From Flintibacter muris (GTDB lineage: Bacteria > Bacillota > Clostridia > Oscillospirales > Oscillospiraceae): DNA of 64,000 nt. The notes under the pieces were generated by a model, which did no database searches, had not been told where the DNA came from, and saw only the letters and a list, made by a program, of their open reading frames with translations. A program made the translations under genes and the position numbers. Location of the stretch: contig NZ_CALPCP010000005.1 of NCBI RefSeq assembly GCF_943192995.1, positions 109,993 through 173,992 on the forward strand, given 5' to 3'. Positions 33,231 to 43,015 of the stretch are shown here, piece after piece (position 1 is the stretch's first letter; each line of letters opens with the position of its first letter).

Positions 33231-35564
33231 TCAGGAAATGGCCGCAGTCCAAAACTGGTTGTTGTACAGGTCAGTAAAGCGGTAGCTGGCCCTGACCTTC
33301 CCCTCCAGGGGAACATTGGAGATGGTCAGCCCCTCCCCATCAACCGTTACCGGCTCGCCCAGGAGGTAGCTGTCCAGATAGTGGAAGTCCTCCGGCGGCC
33401 CCGCGTTTTCGCCGTAGCCGTAGTAGTCGCACACAAACTCCAGCACATCCCCCTCCTGAAGGGCAATGTCACTCTTGGCCACCGTCTCGGTTTCGCCGTC
33501 GGGGTACACTGCCCGGACGCCGGCTACATAGCCGTAGGGCTGGTCGTTGTCAAAGGTGAGCAGCAGCTCGGAGCGCTGGCCGTTGTGGAGCACCGGCACG
33601 TAGCCGGTGATGGTGTAGTGTTCACCGTCGTCCACGGTTCCGGTGTGGTAGTAGGCCACAGGCTGGCCGTTGATGGCAAGCCAGGTGTTGTCATACGCCC
33701 CAAGCAGATCGCCATTGTCGTTGAAGTCAAAGACGTTATCCAGGCCCAGGTCGATATAGCCCCCGCCGTCGTCAACAAATACATTCAGGTCCAGGTCCTG
33801 CACCAGGGACCACTGCTCCTCGCTGAGACGAAGGACCGGGGTGCCGTCCTCCTGATACTCAGACCACCTCAGATCCTCCCCTATCAGGTGGTGGTCCGAA
33901 ATATACTGTGCTGTCTGCTCCAGGTCCAGAGAGCGGTCACTGAACAGGCCATCCCTCATGGCCATCTGTAAAAAGCCGGCAATATCTTCCAGGCTAACGT
34001 TGCTGCCCAGCATCCCCTCCAGAGCACTCATAGAATTCGATCCGCCGCTGCTGTGCTGGCCGGCGGTTTTCATGTCGGAGAACTGCTGGATACAGCGGAT
34101 ATAGTCGCTGTCCATCCCCACCGCCTGGTAGGACTTTACCGCGTTGTTCACTGCGGAGCTGTTATTTCGATAGGGGAAGTAGATGGACACGCCATAGGCG
34201 TTGGTCATATTGGAGGAAGTGCGGTTATACTTCACCGCCCCCAGCAGAGTATCGGCCAGGGCGTTGGCCTCCTGGCTGCCCAGGTTTTTAGCCAGGTGGA
34301 CCAGGTCCACGTGGTCGATCTTGCTGGACTGGGCAAACTCCCGGGTGCTGCTCCGGGCGTTGGACACCGTTTGATACTCCTTGTTGACAATCAGCTTGCT
34401 GGCTGCCTTGGAAAAATCGTTCAGCTTATCCGGAAGGGTGGCTTCCAGCTCGGCCAGATCGATTACCGACAGAGTGGTCAGCTGGCCAGGGCACTTCTGG
34501 GCGCAGACGTCTACAAAGTCGTCGGCAATCTTGTTTCCCACCTCAATGGTGGGCATGGAGGGATTTTTGCCAAACTCCGTCAGCCAGTTGGTGTAGTACC
34601 AGCCTACGCCGGGCTCGGTCTCCTCCGAGGCAATGAGATAGTCAGCGTGCCTGGCCAGCATCAGAGCGTTCTCCGCCGTGGCCATGAGACAGGCATCAAA
34701 GCCAATAAAATCGAAGGTCACACCGGCGCGGGTCAGGGCCTGGTCAATGGCTGCCAGACCCATGGAGCCGCTCTGGGCAAACTTCTCGTCATAGCCGTAG
34801 CCGCTGATGGAACCGCCGCCGTGGTCCCACAAAATCAGCTCATACCGGCTGGCCGGGTAATTTTTGGCGCAGTACTGAATAAAGCCGGTGAGGACCTCCG
34901 GGTCAGTCATGGGAACGGCCCCCAGATCCTTCTCCAGACAGAGCAGACCGCCGTTTTTAATCTGCCAGATCTGGTTGGTGGTACTGCTCACCTGGTTGTT
35001 CTTCCAACCCTTGCAGCCTCCGGTATAGACCAGCAGATTGACACTGCTGTCAAATTCTGCGGCCAGCATTTCCTGCAAGTCGGAGGTGCCCATCCCCGCC
35101 CGGGATTCCAGGTCGGTGCCGCACATGTAGACCATAATGGTGGCGGTATCTTTTCCGTCCCCCAGCAGCGTTACCCGCTTGGACCGGGCGGCTGGGTCCA
35201 CGGTGGCGTCCAGCTTGCCGGTATTGGCCTCGCCCTGCCAGCCGCTGGAGACGCTCCCGCCTCCAAGACTGCTTATCAGCGAACTGACATTCAGGCCGCC
35301 TGTGCCGCTCTGGGACTGTCCGGTCTGTCCTCCCAGCATGGCCATCAGTCCGCCGCTACCGCCGCCCAGAAACAAAATGGCCAGCAGGATAATCATTTTG
35401 AAGCCGCCCGCCGACCGGGTGCCTGAGGAGCGGGTGCCGGCGCTCTCTCCCCCGCTCTGCTTTCTGGGGGCACCCACCGGGCCGGTTCCCAGGCCCTCTC
35501 CCCGCTTATTTACCGTTTTCGCCGGACCGGTGACGTTCTTCTCCCGGCTCCTGGGTCTGTCCAT
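33231..35564 (-). CDS. Clostripain family (C11) cysteine peptidase, membrane-anchored
   Basis: 777 residues. The basic, Pro/Arg-rich N-terminus is followed by a membrane segment near 48-66 (FKMIILLAILFLGGGSGGLMAM), then the C11 domain. The domain starts TIMVYMCGTDLES; the catalytic His is in LILWDHGGG (~245) and the Cys in GFDACLMATAE (~290). A C-terminal beta-rich region of ~250 residues follows. It is probably a surface protease cleaving after Arg. The ATG at 35564 is chosen by the leader and its promoter. Confidence 0.9.
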   Translation of the reverse strand: MDRPRSREKNVTGPAKTVNKRGEGLGTGPVGAPRKQSGGESAGTRSSGTRSAGGFKMIILLAILFLGGGSGGLMAMLGGQTGQSQSGTGGLNVSSLISSLGGGSVSSGWQGEANTGKLDATVDPAARSKRVTLLGDGKDTATIMVYMCGTDLESRAGMGTSDLQEMLAAEFDSSVNLLVYTGGCKGWKNNQVSSTTNQIWQIKNGGLLCLEKDLGAVPMTDPEVLTGFIQYCAKNYPASRYELILWDHGGGSISGYGYDEKFAQSGSMGLAAIDQALTRAGVTFDFIGFDACLMATAENALMLARHADYLIASEETEPGVGWYYTNWLTEFGKNPSMPTIEVGNKIADDFVDVCAQKCPGQLTTLSVIDLAELEATLPDKLNDFSKAASKLIVNKEYQTVSNARSSTREFAQSSKIDHVDLVHLAKNLGSQEANALADTLLGAVKYNRTSSNMTNAYGVSIYFPYRNNSSAVNNAVKSYQAVGMDSDYIRCIQQFSDMKTAGQHSSGGSNSMSALEGMLGSNVSLEDIAGFLQMAMRDGLFSDRSLDLEQTAQYISDHHLIGEDLRWSEYQEDGTPVLRLSEEQWSLVQDLDLNVFVDDGGGYIDLGLDNVFDFNDNGDLLGAYDNTWLAINGQPVAYYHTGTVDDGEHYTITGYVPVLHNGQRSELLLTFDNDQPYGYVAGVRAVYPDGETETVAKSDIALQEGDVLEFVCDYYGYGENAGPPEDFHYLDSYLLGEPVTVDGEGLTISNVPLEGKVRASYRFTDLYNNQFWTAAIS

Positions 35565-35603
35565 ATACGGTTCACTTCCTTTTTTGCCACAAAAATTTAA
35601 ATT

Positions 35604-35632
35604 ATTATACCTGGAAAAGGGAAAAAAAGCAA
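35604..35632 (-). promoter_or_regulatory. Promoter for the clostripain gene
   Basis: Minus strand TTGCTT (35627-35632), 17-base spacer, TATAAT (35604-35609). Confidence 0.65.
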
Positions 35633-35646
35633 TCCGCATCAGACAC

Positions 35647-35675
35647 AAAAAAGCTCCCCGCAACGGGGAGCTTTT
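35647..35675 (-). terminator. Terminator after the DUF2971 gene (end of the atp run)
   Basis: AAGCTCCCCGCAACGGGGAGCTT stem, T-run on both strands. Confidence 0.85.
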
Positions 35676-35677
35676 CT

Positions 35678-36505
35678 TCAAATCGATACCCGCAGCGGGC
35701 AGTCTGACAAAGACACCCGCCCGGCCAGCCGGTTCAGGCCGTGATCCCGCAGGTAGTCCTGAAAAATGGCCGCAGACTGGGTGGAGTCCGGCCCAATGAT
35801 GAGCTCGGTAATCAGATCCTCCAGCCCGATCCCAACCCGTTGGCACATGGCGTTCAGGTCCAGGGGGTAATACTTCTTAATCCGCTCCTTGGACACATGG
35901 TAGCAGGGCTGCACATCCAACTCCTCCTTGCCGAAGGGGGAGACCACCAGCCGCATCTCGTATTCCGAGCGGAAGGAGGGGTGCTTGAAGGAGACAGAAC
36001 AGGCCCAGGCGTCGTGCATAGCCCGCCGGATTTCCTCCCCGGACAGGTCCGCCCCCTGCTTGACCAGATTACAGAAGACCTCTACCATAGGGTGATCCGC
36101 CATGTCATTTTGGTAAAACACCATCTGAAGGGACAGGGCTCCCACCGCCATCTTTTCCAGGTGCTCCCGCTGAAAGGCGATACACACCCCCCGGCCCCGG
36201 TTTCCGTAGCGCTCCCACTGGGCAGCGTCGTCCCGGTGGAAGGAGAAACAGGCGGCAAAGGCGGAATACTCCTTTTCCAGCTCCTCCCGAAACAGGTTTT
36301 GAACCTGACCGGCCCGCTCCCTCTCGCCCTCACCCTCCAGCCGCTCCGTTACAGCGGTACACAGCCGGTTCATGAAGTGGCGCATTTCCGCCGAGTCGTT
36401 CATGCGCAGGACGTTGTTTACCCGCAGCTGGGCCTGGCGCAGGATGCCGTCCACAGCCTGAAAGTCGGTATAGTGGTAGAGAATGCTTCTGCCCTCCCGG
36501 TCCAT
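35678..36505 (-). CDS. DUF2971 domain-containing protein
   Basis: 275 residues. The family N-terminus is LYHYTDFQAVDGILRQAQLRVNNVLRMND, followed by AACFSFHRDDAAQWERYGNRGRGVCIAF (residues ~85-112), typical of DUF2971 and reminiscent of ADP-ribosyltransferase-like folds. The function is unknown; relatives are often linked to phage defence, but nothing here supports that. It lies 15 bases after the atpC stop and has the first strong terminator, so it may be co-transcribed with the atp operon. Confidence 0.82.
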   Translation of the reverse strand: MDREGRSILYHYTDFQAVDGILRQAQLRVNNVLRMNDSAEMRHFMNRLCTAVTERLEGEGERERAGQVQNLFREELEKEYSAFAACFSFHRDDAAQWERYGNRGRGVCIAFQREHLEKMAVGALSLQMVFYQNDMADHPMVEVFCNLVKQGADLSGEEIRRAMHDAWACSVSFKHPSFRSEYEMRLVVSPFGKEELDVQPCYHVSKERIKKYYPLDLNAMCQRVGIGLEDLITELIIGPDSTQSAAIFQDYLRDHGLNRLAGRVSLSDCPLRVSI

Positions 36506-36520
36506 AGGGCCTCCCTTCCG

Positions 36521-36933
36521 TTATCGTCCAATGCCCATGTTCTTCACCCGCAGGCGGTTCAGGGCGCGGGCCATGGTGGCCTGGGCGATCTGATGCTCCT
36601 GACGGCTCCGCTTTTGCAGCAGGACTTCTCTCGACTCGTCAATCTCACGCTGGGCCCGGACTGCGTCAATCTCCTCCGGGCGCTCCACAGAGTCCACCAG
36701 CACCAGCACGTCGTTGTGCTCCACCTTCACCATCCCAGGCGAAATGGCCGCCCGCCGGGGCTCCTCCCCGGGCACCTGGTAGCGCAGGGTGCCCGGCTGA
36801 ACGGCAGCGATCATGCTGCTGTGGCGGGCCAGAATGCCCAGCTCCCCGTCGCTGGTGGGAACGGTCATGCTGACGCAGGGGCCCTCATAAAAGGTCTTGT
36901 CGGCGGCCAGGATGTGTACCTGAAAGGTTTCCA

Positions 36934-36934
<1 letters not shown>
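36521..36934 (-). CDS. atpC: ATP synthase epsilon subunit
   Basis: 137 residues. The N-terminal beta-barrel is METFQVHILAADKTFYEGPCVSMTVPTSDGELGILARHSSMIAAVQPG. The C-terminal helical pair contains DAVRAQREIDESREVLL. It is the central-stalk subunit that can inhibit hydrolysis. It overlaps atpD by one base. Confidence 0.95.
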
Positions 36935-38352
<1,418 letters not shown>

Positions 38353-39252
38353 TCACTCCTTCCTCTGGCGCTGGGCCCTGGCCCCGGCGGAGACCTCGGT
38401 AATCTCCTGGGTGATGGCCGACTGACGCACCCGGTTGTATTTCAGCGAAAGCTCTCCCAGCAGCTCCTCCGCGTTCTGGTTGGCGCTGTCCATAGCCGTC
38501 ATGCGGGCGTTCTGTTCACAGCAGAAGCTGTCAATCAGAGCGCTGTAAATATAGCCGGACACATAGCTGGGAATCATGTTGTCCAGCACCGCCCTCACGC
38601 TGGGGAAAAACTCAAAGGGTTCAGTCACCGCCTGTTCCCCGGCGGGGGTATCGAAGTAGGTCCGGTGGAAGGGCAGCAGCCGGACAGACCGGGCCTCAAA
38701 GGACATGGCGCTGGCCATGTCGGTATAGATGATAAAAATTTCCTTCAGCTCTCCCCGGTCAAAGCCGTCCACCAGCTGGGCGCCGATCTCCCGGGCCCGG
38801 GCCATGGTGGGGTTTTGCGCAGTGTAGAGAAAACTGCGCTCAATAGGGATATTCCGCTGGGTAAAAAACCGCCGTCCATACTCCCCTACCACAAAAAGCT
38901 TGGTGTCCGGGTGCCGCTCCAGCAGCTCCTGGGCCCGGCGGATGGCGTTTTGGTTGTAGGAGCCCGCCAGCCCCTTGTCGGCGGTGATGACCAGACAGCC
39001 GTAGGTCCCCTCCCGGGGGGTGTCGTTGTCAATGGGATAGAAGTAGCGGCTGTCCACGTCATTGGCGGTGCGGAAGATGCGTTTAATCTCATGGCGCAGC
39101 GCTTTGAAGTAGGGGCGGGTGTGCTCCAGCTCCAGCCTGGCCCTGCGCAGTTTGGTGGATGCAATGAGATACATGGCGTTGGTAATCTTTTTGGTCTCCT
39201 GCACGCTCTGGATGCGGGTTTTGATTTCCTTTGTCCCTGCCACCTCAGTCAC
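38353..39252 (-). CDS. atpG: ATP synthase gamma subunit
   Basis: 299 residues, the rotor shaft. The N-terminal helix is EIKTRIQSVQETKKITNAMYLIA and the C-terminal helix contains RMTAMDSANQNAEELLGELSLKYNRVRQSAITQE. Both antiparallel helices are intact. It overlaps atpA by 8 bases. Confidence 0.95.
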   Translation of the reverse strand: MTEVAGTKEIKTRIQSVQETKKITNAMYLIASTKLRRARLELEHTRPYFKALRHEIKRIFRTANDVDSRYFYPIDNDTPREGTYGCLVITADKGLAGSYNQNAIRRAQELLERHPDTKLFVVGEYGRRFFTQRNIPIERSFLYTAQNPTMARAREIGAQLVDGFDRGELKEIFIIYTDMASAMSFEARSVRLLPFHRTYFDTPAGEQAVTEPFEFFPSVRAVLDNMIPSYVSGYIYSALIDSFCCEQNARMTAMDSANQNAEELLGELSLKYNRVRQSAITQEITEVSAGARAQRQRKE

Positions 39253-41005
39253 CGCGCTTTCTGCTGGTCTGCCAGTCCTCCAGGAACTCCCTGGACAGGC
39301 GGAGAATCTCCTCCCGGTCCTCCTGTGACAGCATACCGGTCACGTCGATCCGCCGGCACAGGTCAGCGTCCTGCTCCGCCATAAAGGCCAGCAGGCCGCT
39401 CTCAAAGCGGCTGATATCGTCCAGCGGGACATCCTGCATCACATGGCCCAGAGCGCTGACCAGCAAAATCACCTGCTTATGCTGGGCCAGAGGCGCATAC
39501 TGGGGCTGGCGCAGCAGCCGCATCAGGCCCTGACCGTAGACCAGCTGGCGCTTGGTGGCCTCGTCCAGGTCGCTGGAGAACTGGGTAAACACCTCCATCT
39601 CCCGGTACTGAGCCAGGTCCAGGCGCAGGGTGCCCGCCGCCTTTTTCATGGCCTTGGTCTGGGCGTCACCGCCCACACGGGAAACGGACAGACCCACGTT
39701 GACAGCGGGCCGCTGGCCGGAGAAGAACAGGTCGCTCTCCAGGAAGATTTGTCCGTCGGTAATGGAGATGATGTTGGTGGGAATATAGGCGGACACATCC
39801 CCCGCCTGGGTCTCGGCAATGGGCAGGGCGGTCATGCTGCCGCCGCCCAGCTCGTCGCTGAGGTGAGCAGCCCGCTCCAGCAGCCGGGAATGGAGGTAAA
39901 ACACGTCGCCCGGGAAGGCCTCACGGCCCGGGGAACGGCCCATCAGCAGCGACAGAGCCCGGTAGGCCACGGCGTGCTTGGACAGGTCGTCGTAGATAAT
40001 AAGCACGTCACGGCCGTGGTACATAAAGTGCTCCCCCAGGGCACAGCCGGCGTAGGGGGCGATATACTGCATGGCCGCCGACGCCCCCGCCGGGGCGCTG
40101 ACTACGGTGGTATACTCCATAGCCCCCTGCCGGGACAGATTCCCCACCAACTGGGCAATGGAGCTGGTCTTCTGCCCAATGGCCACGTAGATACACACCA
40201 CGTCCTTCCCCTTCTGGTTCAGGATGGTGTCCAGAGCAATGGCAGTTTTGCCGGTCTGGCGGTCGCCGATAATCAGCTCACGCTGGCCCCGGCCAATGGG
40301 GAACATGGAGTCGATAGCCAGCAGGCCGGTCTCCATGGGGGTATCGACGGGCTGGCGGTCCAGAATACTGGGGGCGGGCGCCTCAATGGGACGGCGGTCC
40401 TCCGCCTGGATGCGGCCCTTGCCGTCGATAGGGACGCCCAGGGCGTCCACCACACGGCCCAAAAAGCCCTCGCCCACCGGCATCCCCGCAGTCTTCTTGG
40501 TGCGGCGGACAATGCTGCCCGCGCTGATTTCCTCAGCGTCGCCAAAGATGACACAGCTCACAGTGCCCCGGCTCAGGTCCTGCACCATGCCCTTGATTCC
40601 GCCGGTAAACAGCAGAATCTCGCCGTATTGGGCGTGCTCCAGGCCGTCTATTGTGGCAATCTCGCTGTCCACTGTCAGCACATGGCCGATTTCCTCGGGC
40701 ACCACAGCCAGGGACCAGTCGTCCACAGCCTGGCGCATCAGGGGCATCAGCTCCTCCTGGCCGGGCTGGATGGTGCGCAGATAGTCGGTAAACTGGCGTA
40801 CCCGGCCCCTCAGGCTCCAGTCGTAGACGTCGGAACCCACCTGGAGGCGGAACCCGGAGCGCAGGGAGTCGTCCTGCTCCCAGCGCAGAGGGACCTTTCG
40901 CTTATACTTTTTGGCCAAGAACTCGGAAAAGCGGCGCTTCTGCTCGGTGGTGGGCTCCTGAGCGCTGCGCAGCTCCGCCGTCAGGCGGCCTCTGTCACTC
41001 CTCAT
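39245..41005 (-). CDS. atpA: ATP synthase delta(C-terminal domain)-alpha fusion subunit
   Basis: 586 residues, about 80 longer than normal alpha. Residues ~12-79 match the C-terminal domain of the delta stator subunit: SAQEPTTEQKRRFSEFLAKK, RKVPL, DDSLRSGFRLQVG, VYDWSLRGRVRQF. From ~85 it is a complete alpha subunit: GDRQTGKT at 247-254 (169-176 in E. coli), PGREAFPGDVFYLHSRLLER, SITDGQIFLE, PAVNVGLSVSRVGG. No separate atpH gene exists in the operon, so the delta N-terminal bundle is missing. The ATG overlaps atpF by 11 bases, with GGAGGAGGA upstream. Confidence 0.9.
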   Translation of the reverse strand: MRSDRGRLTAELRSAQEPTTEQKRRFSEFLAKKYKRKVPLRWEQDDSLRSGFRLQVGSDVYDWSLRGRVRQFTDYLRTIQPGQEELMPLMRQAVDDWSLAVVPEEIGHVLTVDSEIATIDGLEHAQYGEILLFTGGIKGMVQDLSRGTVSCVIFGDAEEISAGSIVRRTKKTAGMPVGEGFLGRVVDALGVPIDGKGRIQAEDRRPIEAPAPSILDRQPVDTPMETGLLAIDSMFPIGRGQRELIIGDRQTGKTAIALDTILNQKGKDVVCIYVAIGQKTSSIAQLVGNLSRQGAMEYTTVVSAPAGASAAMQYIAPYAGCALGEHFMYHGRDVLIIYDDLSKHAVAYRALSLLMGRSPGREAFPGDVFYLHSRLLERAAHLSDELGGGSMTALPIAETQAGDVSAYIPTNIISITDGQIFLESDLFFSGQRPAVNVGLSVSRVGGDAQTKAMKKAAGTLRLDLAQYREMEVFTQFSSDLDEATKRQLVYGQGLMRLLRQPQYAPLAQHKQVILLVSALGHVMQDVPLDDISRFESGLLAFMAEQDADLCRRIDVTGMLSQEDREEILRLSREFLEDWQTSRKRGD

Positions 41006-41477
41006 GCTCGTCCTCCTCCTCCGCCAGGTCTAGGAACTGGTCGAAGGGATCGGCCTGGAAGGCCAGCTTCTTGGTGGCCTGGGCGGCCAGCTTCCGCAGC
41101 TCCCGCCGGGAATCCCGCAGTACCCGATCCCGGCTGTGCTCCGCCTCCGCCTGGGCGTGGGCCACAATTTGACGGGCCTGTTCCTTCGCCTGGGCCAGCT
41201 GGTCCTCGGTGGACTGCTGGATGGCCTGCTGGGCCTTGGCCCGAGCCTGGTGGATCTCCTCATCCGCTCCGTCCAGCTTGGCTTGACACTCCGCCTTGAT
41301 CCGTTCCGCCTCCGCCAGCTTGGCGGCGGCCTCCTCGTCCAAACTGCGGTAGTGCTCCTCCCGCTTGACCATAAATTCCTTCACAGGCTTGTACAACAAA
41401 AAGTACAGCACTCCGGTGAGGATGGCCAGGTTCATCCAATGCAGCAAAATCTGCTGCAAATCAATATTCAAAGGCAT
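40995..41477 (-). CDS. atpF: ATP synthase b subunit
   Basis: 160 residues. One N-terminal membrane helix (IDLQQILLHWMNLAILTGVLYFLLYKPV) is followed by a long Ala/Glu/Gln/Arg helix for the peripheral stalk, then a strongly acidic tail (LDLAEEEDEHEE). The C-terminus, which normally contacts delta, is followed directly by the delta-alpha fusion gene. Confidence 0.95.
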   Translation of the reverse strand: MPLNIDLQQILLHWMNLAILTGVLYFLLYKPVKEFMVKREEHYRSLDEEAAAKLAEAERIKAECQAKLDGADEEIHQARAKAQQAIQQSTEDQLAQAKEQARQIVAHAQAEAEHSRDRVLRDSRRELRKLAAQATKKLAFQADPFDQFLDLAEEEDEHEE

Positions 41478-41492
41478 AGAACTCCACCTGCC

Positions 41493-41858
41493 TTACAACA
41501 CAAAGATGATTAGAATGACCACCAGCAGCGCGTAGATGATGGCCGTTTCGATAAAGACCAGGCCCAGCATCATCATGGTGCGGATCTTGCCCTCCGCCTC
41601 CGGCTGGCGGGAAATACCCTCCGCCGATTTGGCGGCGGCCAGTCCCATGCCGATACCGCCGCCGCCGGCGGCAATACCGATAGCCAAAGCCACGGCAATA
41701 GCCTTCAGGCCGGTGGTGTTGTCCGCCTGAGCTTCCGCGCTGACCGCGGCCGGCTCATCCCCCGCAGGCGCGCTGGCGGCAAAAGCAGGGGCCATCAGGG
41801 CCAGGCCCAGAATCAAAACCCCGCCAAGTACAACAATTCGCTTTATAAGATGCTTCAT
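41493..41858 (-). CDS. atpE: ATP synthase c subunit with signal-peptide-like N-terminal extension
   Basis: 121 residues against the usual 70-90. Residues 1-28 look like a cleavable signal peptide (MKHLIKRIVVLGGVLILGLA ... APAFA|A), followed by an acidic linker. The two c-ring helices occupy ~48-120. The ion-binding Glu104 lies in FIETAIIYAL. Thr105 and Tyr109 match Na+-type ligands, but the helix-1 Gln position (33 residues before the Glu) is Met71. Coupling ion therefore uncertain. Confidence 0.93.
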   Translation of the reverse strand: MKHLIKRIVVLGGVLILGLALMAPAFAASAPAGDEPAAVSAEAQADNTTGLKAIAVALAIGIAAGGGGIGMGLAAAKSAEGISRQPEAEGKIRTMMMLGLVFIETAIIYALLVVILIIFVL

Positions 41859-41876
41859 TATAAAAACCCCCTCAAT

Positions 41877-42707
41877 TTATTTCTGTGCGGTGTGCGTTTT
41901 TTTGCTTTCTTTGGGCTCACCCCGCTCGGATACCTCGCCGTAGTACATGGAAACCAACATAGTAAGTACATAGGTCTGGACCAGAGCGTGGAGCAGGGTA
42001 AACAGTACGCCCACCAGCACAGGGAGCACAAAGCTCAGGCTTACATAGTAATACACCAGCTCCGTCACCAGCAGACCGCTGAGCAGTGCGCCAAACAGAC
42101 GGAAGCTCATGGAGATGGGCAGGGAAAACTCCTTCAGTGTCTTACCCACGCCCTTTATCCCGTTGGCGGCGATACCGCCGGAGAGAATCACCAGATAGGA
42201 CAAGGTGCCCATGGCAATGGCGGCGTTGACGTCAGACAGCGGCGCGGGCAGGGTGATGGGGCTTGCGTGGACCGTTACCGCCTGGAGGCCCAGCAGCTCA
42301 AAGAGCGTGCCCACAAAGATGTAGGCTCCGGCGGCAAAGATGTAGGCTCCCAAAAATTTGCAGCGGTGCGGACTGTCGCCTTTGGCCATGCGGTCAAAGA
42401 GCCCCACCGCCTCCTCCAGCACCAGCTGGAACTTTCCCGGGACATATTTGAACCGGGGAATGGCAAATATTCGGATCAGCACCGCCGCCGCCAGCAGCAG
42501 CGCCGTAACCAAAAAGGCGGAAATCAGGCCCGGGTTCACCGCCCGCCAGCCAAACAGACTGACCTGATTGACGCTGTGCAGGACCGCGTCTCTCATGGTC
42601 TCCTGCACGCTCTCCGTTCGGGCTGACGTACCCGCCAGCAGCGCCCCGATCAGAAAGACCAAGGTAGCTCCAATCCACACTGCCAAAGCTTTTTTGTGTT
42701 GCTTCAT
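41877..42707 (-). CDS. atpB: ATP synthase a subunit
   Basis: 276 residues. An N-terminal hydrophobic segment (KALAVWIGATLVFLIGALLAG) is followed by five or so membrane helices. The essential Arg lies in SLPISMSFRLFGALLSGLLV. RFKYVPGKFQLVLEEAVGLFD and ADNGIKGVGK-like ANGIKGVGKTLKEF segments are typical. It is the first gene of the operon, and no atpI precedes it. The ATG at 42707 follows GAAGGGATGTT. Confidence 0.92.
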   Translation of the reverse strand: MKQHKKALAVWIGATLVFLIGALLAGTSARTESVQETMRDAVLHSVNQVSLFGWRAVNPGLISAFLVTALLLAAAVLIRIFAIPRFKYVPGKFQLVLEEAVGLFDRMAKGDSPHRCKFLGAYIFAAGAYIFVGTLFELLGLQAVTVHASPITLPAPLSDVNAAIAMGTLSYLVILSGGIAANGIKGVGKTLKEFSLPISMSFRLFGALLSGLLVTELVYYYVSLSFVLPVLVGVLFTLLHALVQTYVLTMLVSMYYGEVSERGEPKESKKTHTAQK

Positions 42708-42754
42708 AACATCCCTTCTCTTTAAACTACTCTCAGGCGCCTGATTAGACGCCC

Positions 42755-42844
42755 TATAGCAAGCTTCAAATTTGCTGGCACTAGAGCTGCAGGGGCAGCC
42801 AAAGGCCTGCCCTGCATATGACAGCAAATCTGATGGTCGCTATA
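42755..42844. repeat. 90-bp palindromic repeat, copy 2, in the atp leader
   Basis: TATAGCAAGCTTCAAATTTGCTG at one end, CAGCAAATCTGATGGTCGCTATA at the other, with GCAGGGGCAGCC and GGCCTGCCCTGC stems between. It is the same length and layout as copy 1 at 19877-19966. It lies just downstream of the atp promoter and so would be transcribed as a long hairpin in the 5' leader. Confidence 0.87.
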
Positions 42845-42855
42845 ATTACTTCCAC

Positions 42856-42883
42856 ATTATAACAACATCAGCGGCAAAGTCAA
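42856..42883 (-). promoter_or_regulatory. Promoter for the atp operon
   Basis: Minus strand TTGACT (42878-42883), 16-base spacer, TATAAT (42856-42861). Predicted transcription starts at about 42849, immediately before the palindromic repeat. Confidence 0.7.
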
Positions 42884-42946
42884 GGGCATCTCCCCGGAGT
42901 AAAACCACAAAATTCATCATTTATACACTTTCTTAACATACCAGGC

Positions 42947-42993
42947 CAAAAAACCCCGGCCGGTTTGGGCAAAATTGCTCAAACCGGCCGGGG
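42947..42993 (-). terminator. Strong terminator after the M60-SLH operon
   Basis: CCCCGGCCGGTTTGGGC pairs with its complement, then TTTTTT on the minus strand. Confidence 0.9.
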
Positions 42994-43015
42994 CAACATT
43001 TCAGGCTGTTACAGT

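Noticed and set aside
35678..36505. DUF2971 gene as part of a defence island
   Set aside because: Its neighbours are the ATP synthase operon and clostripain; no defence genes are present.
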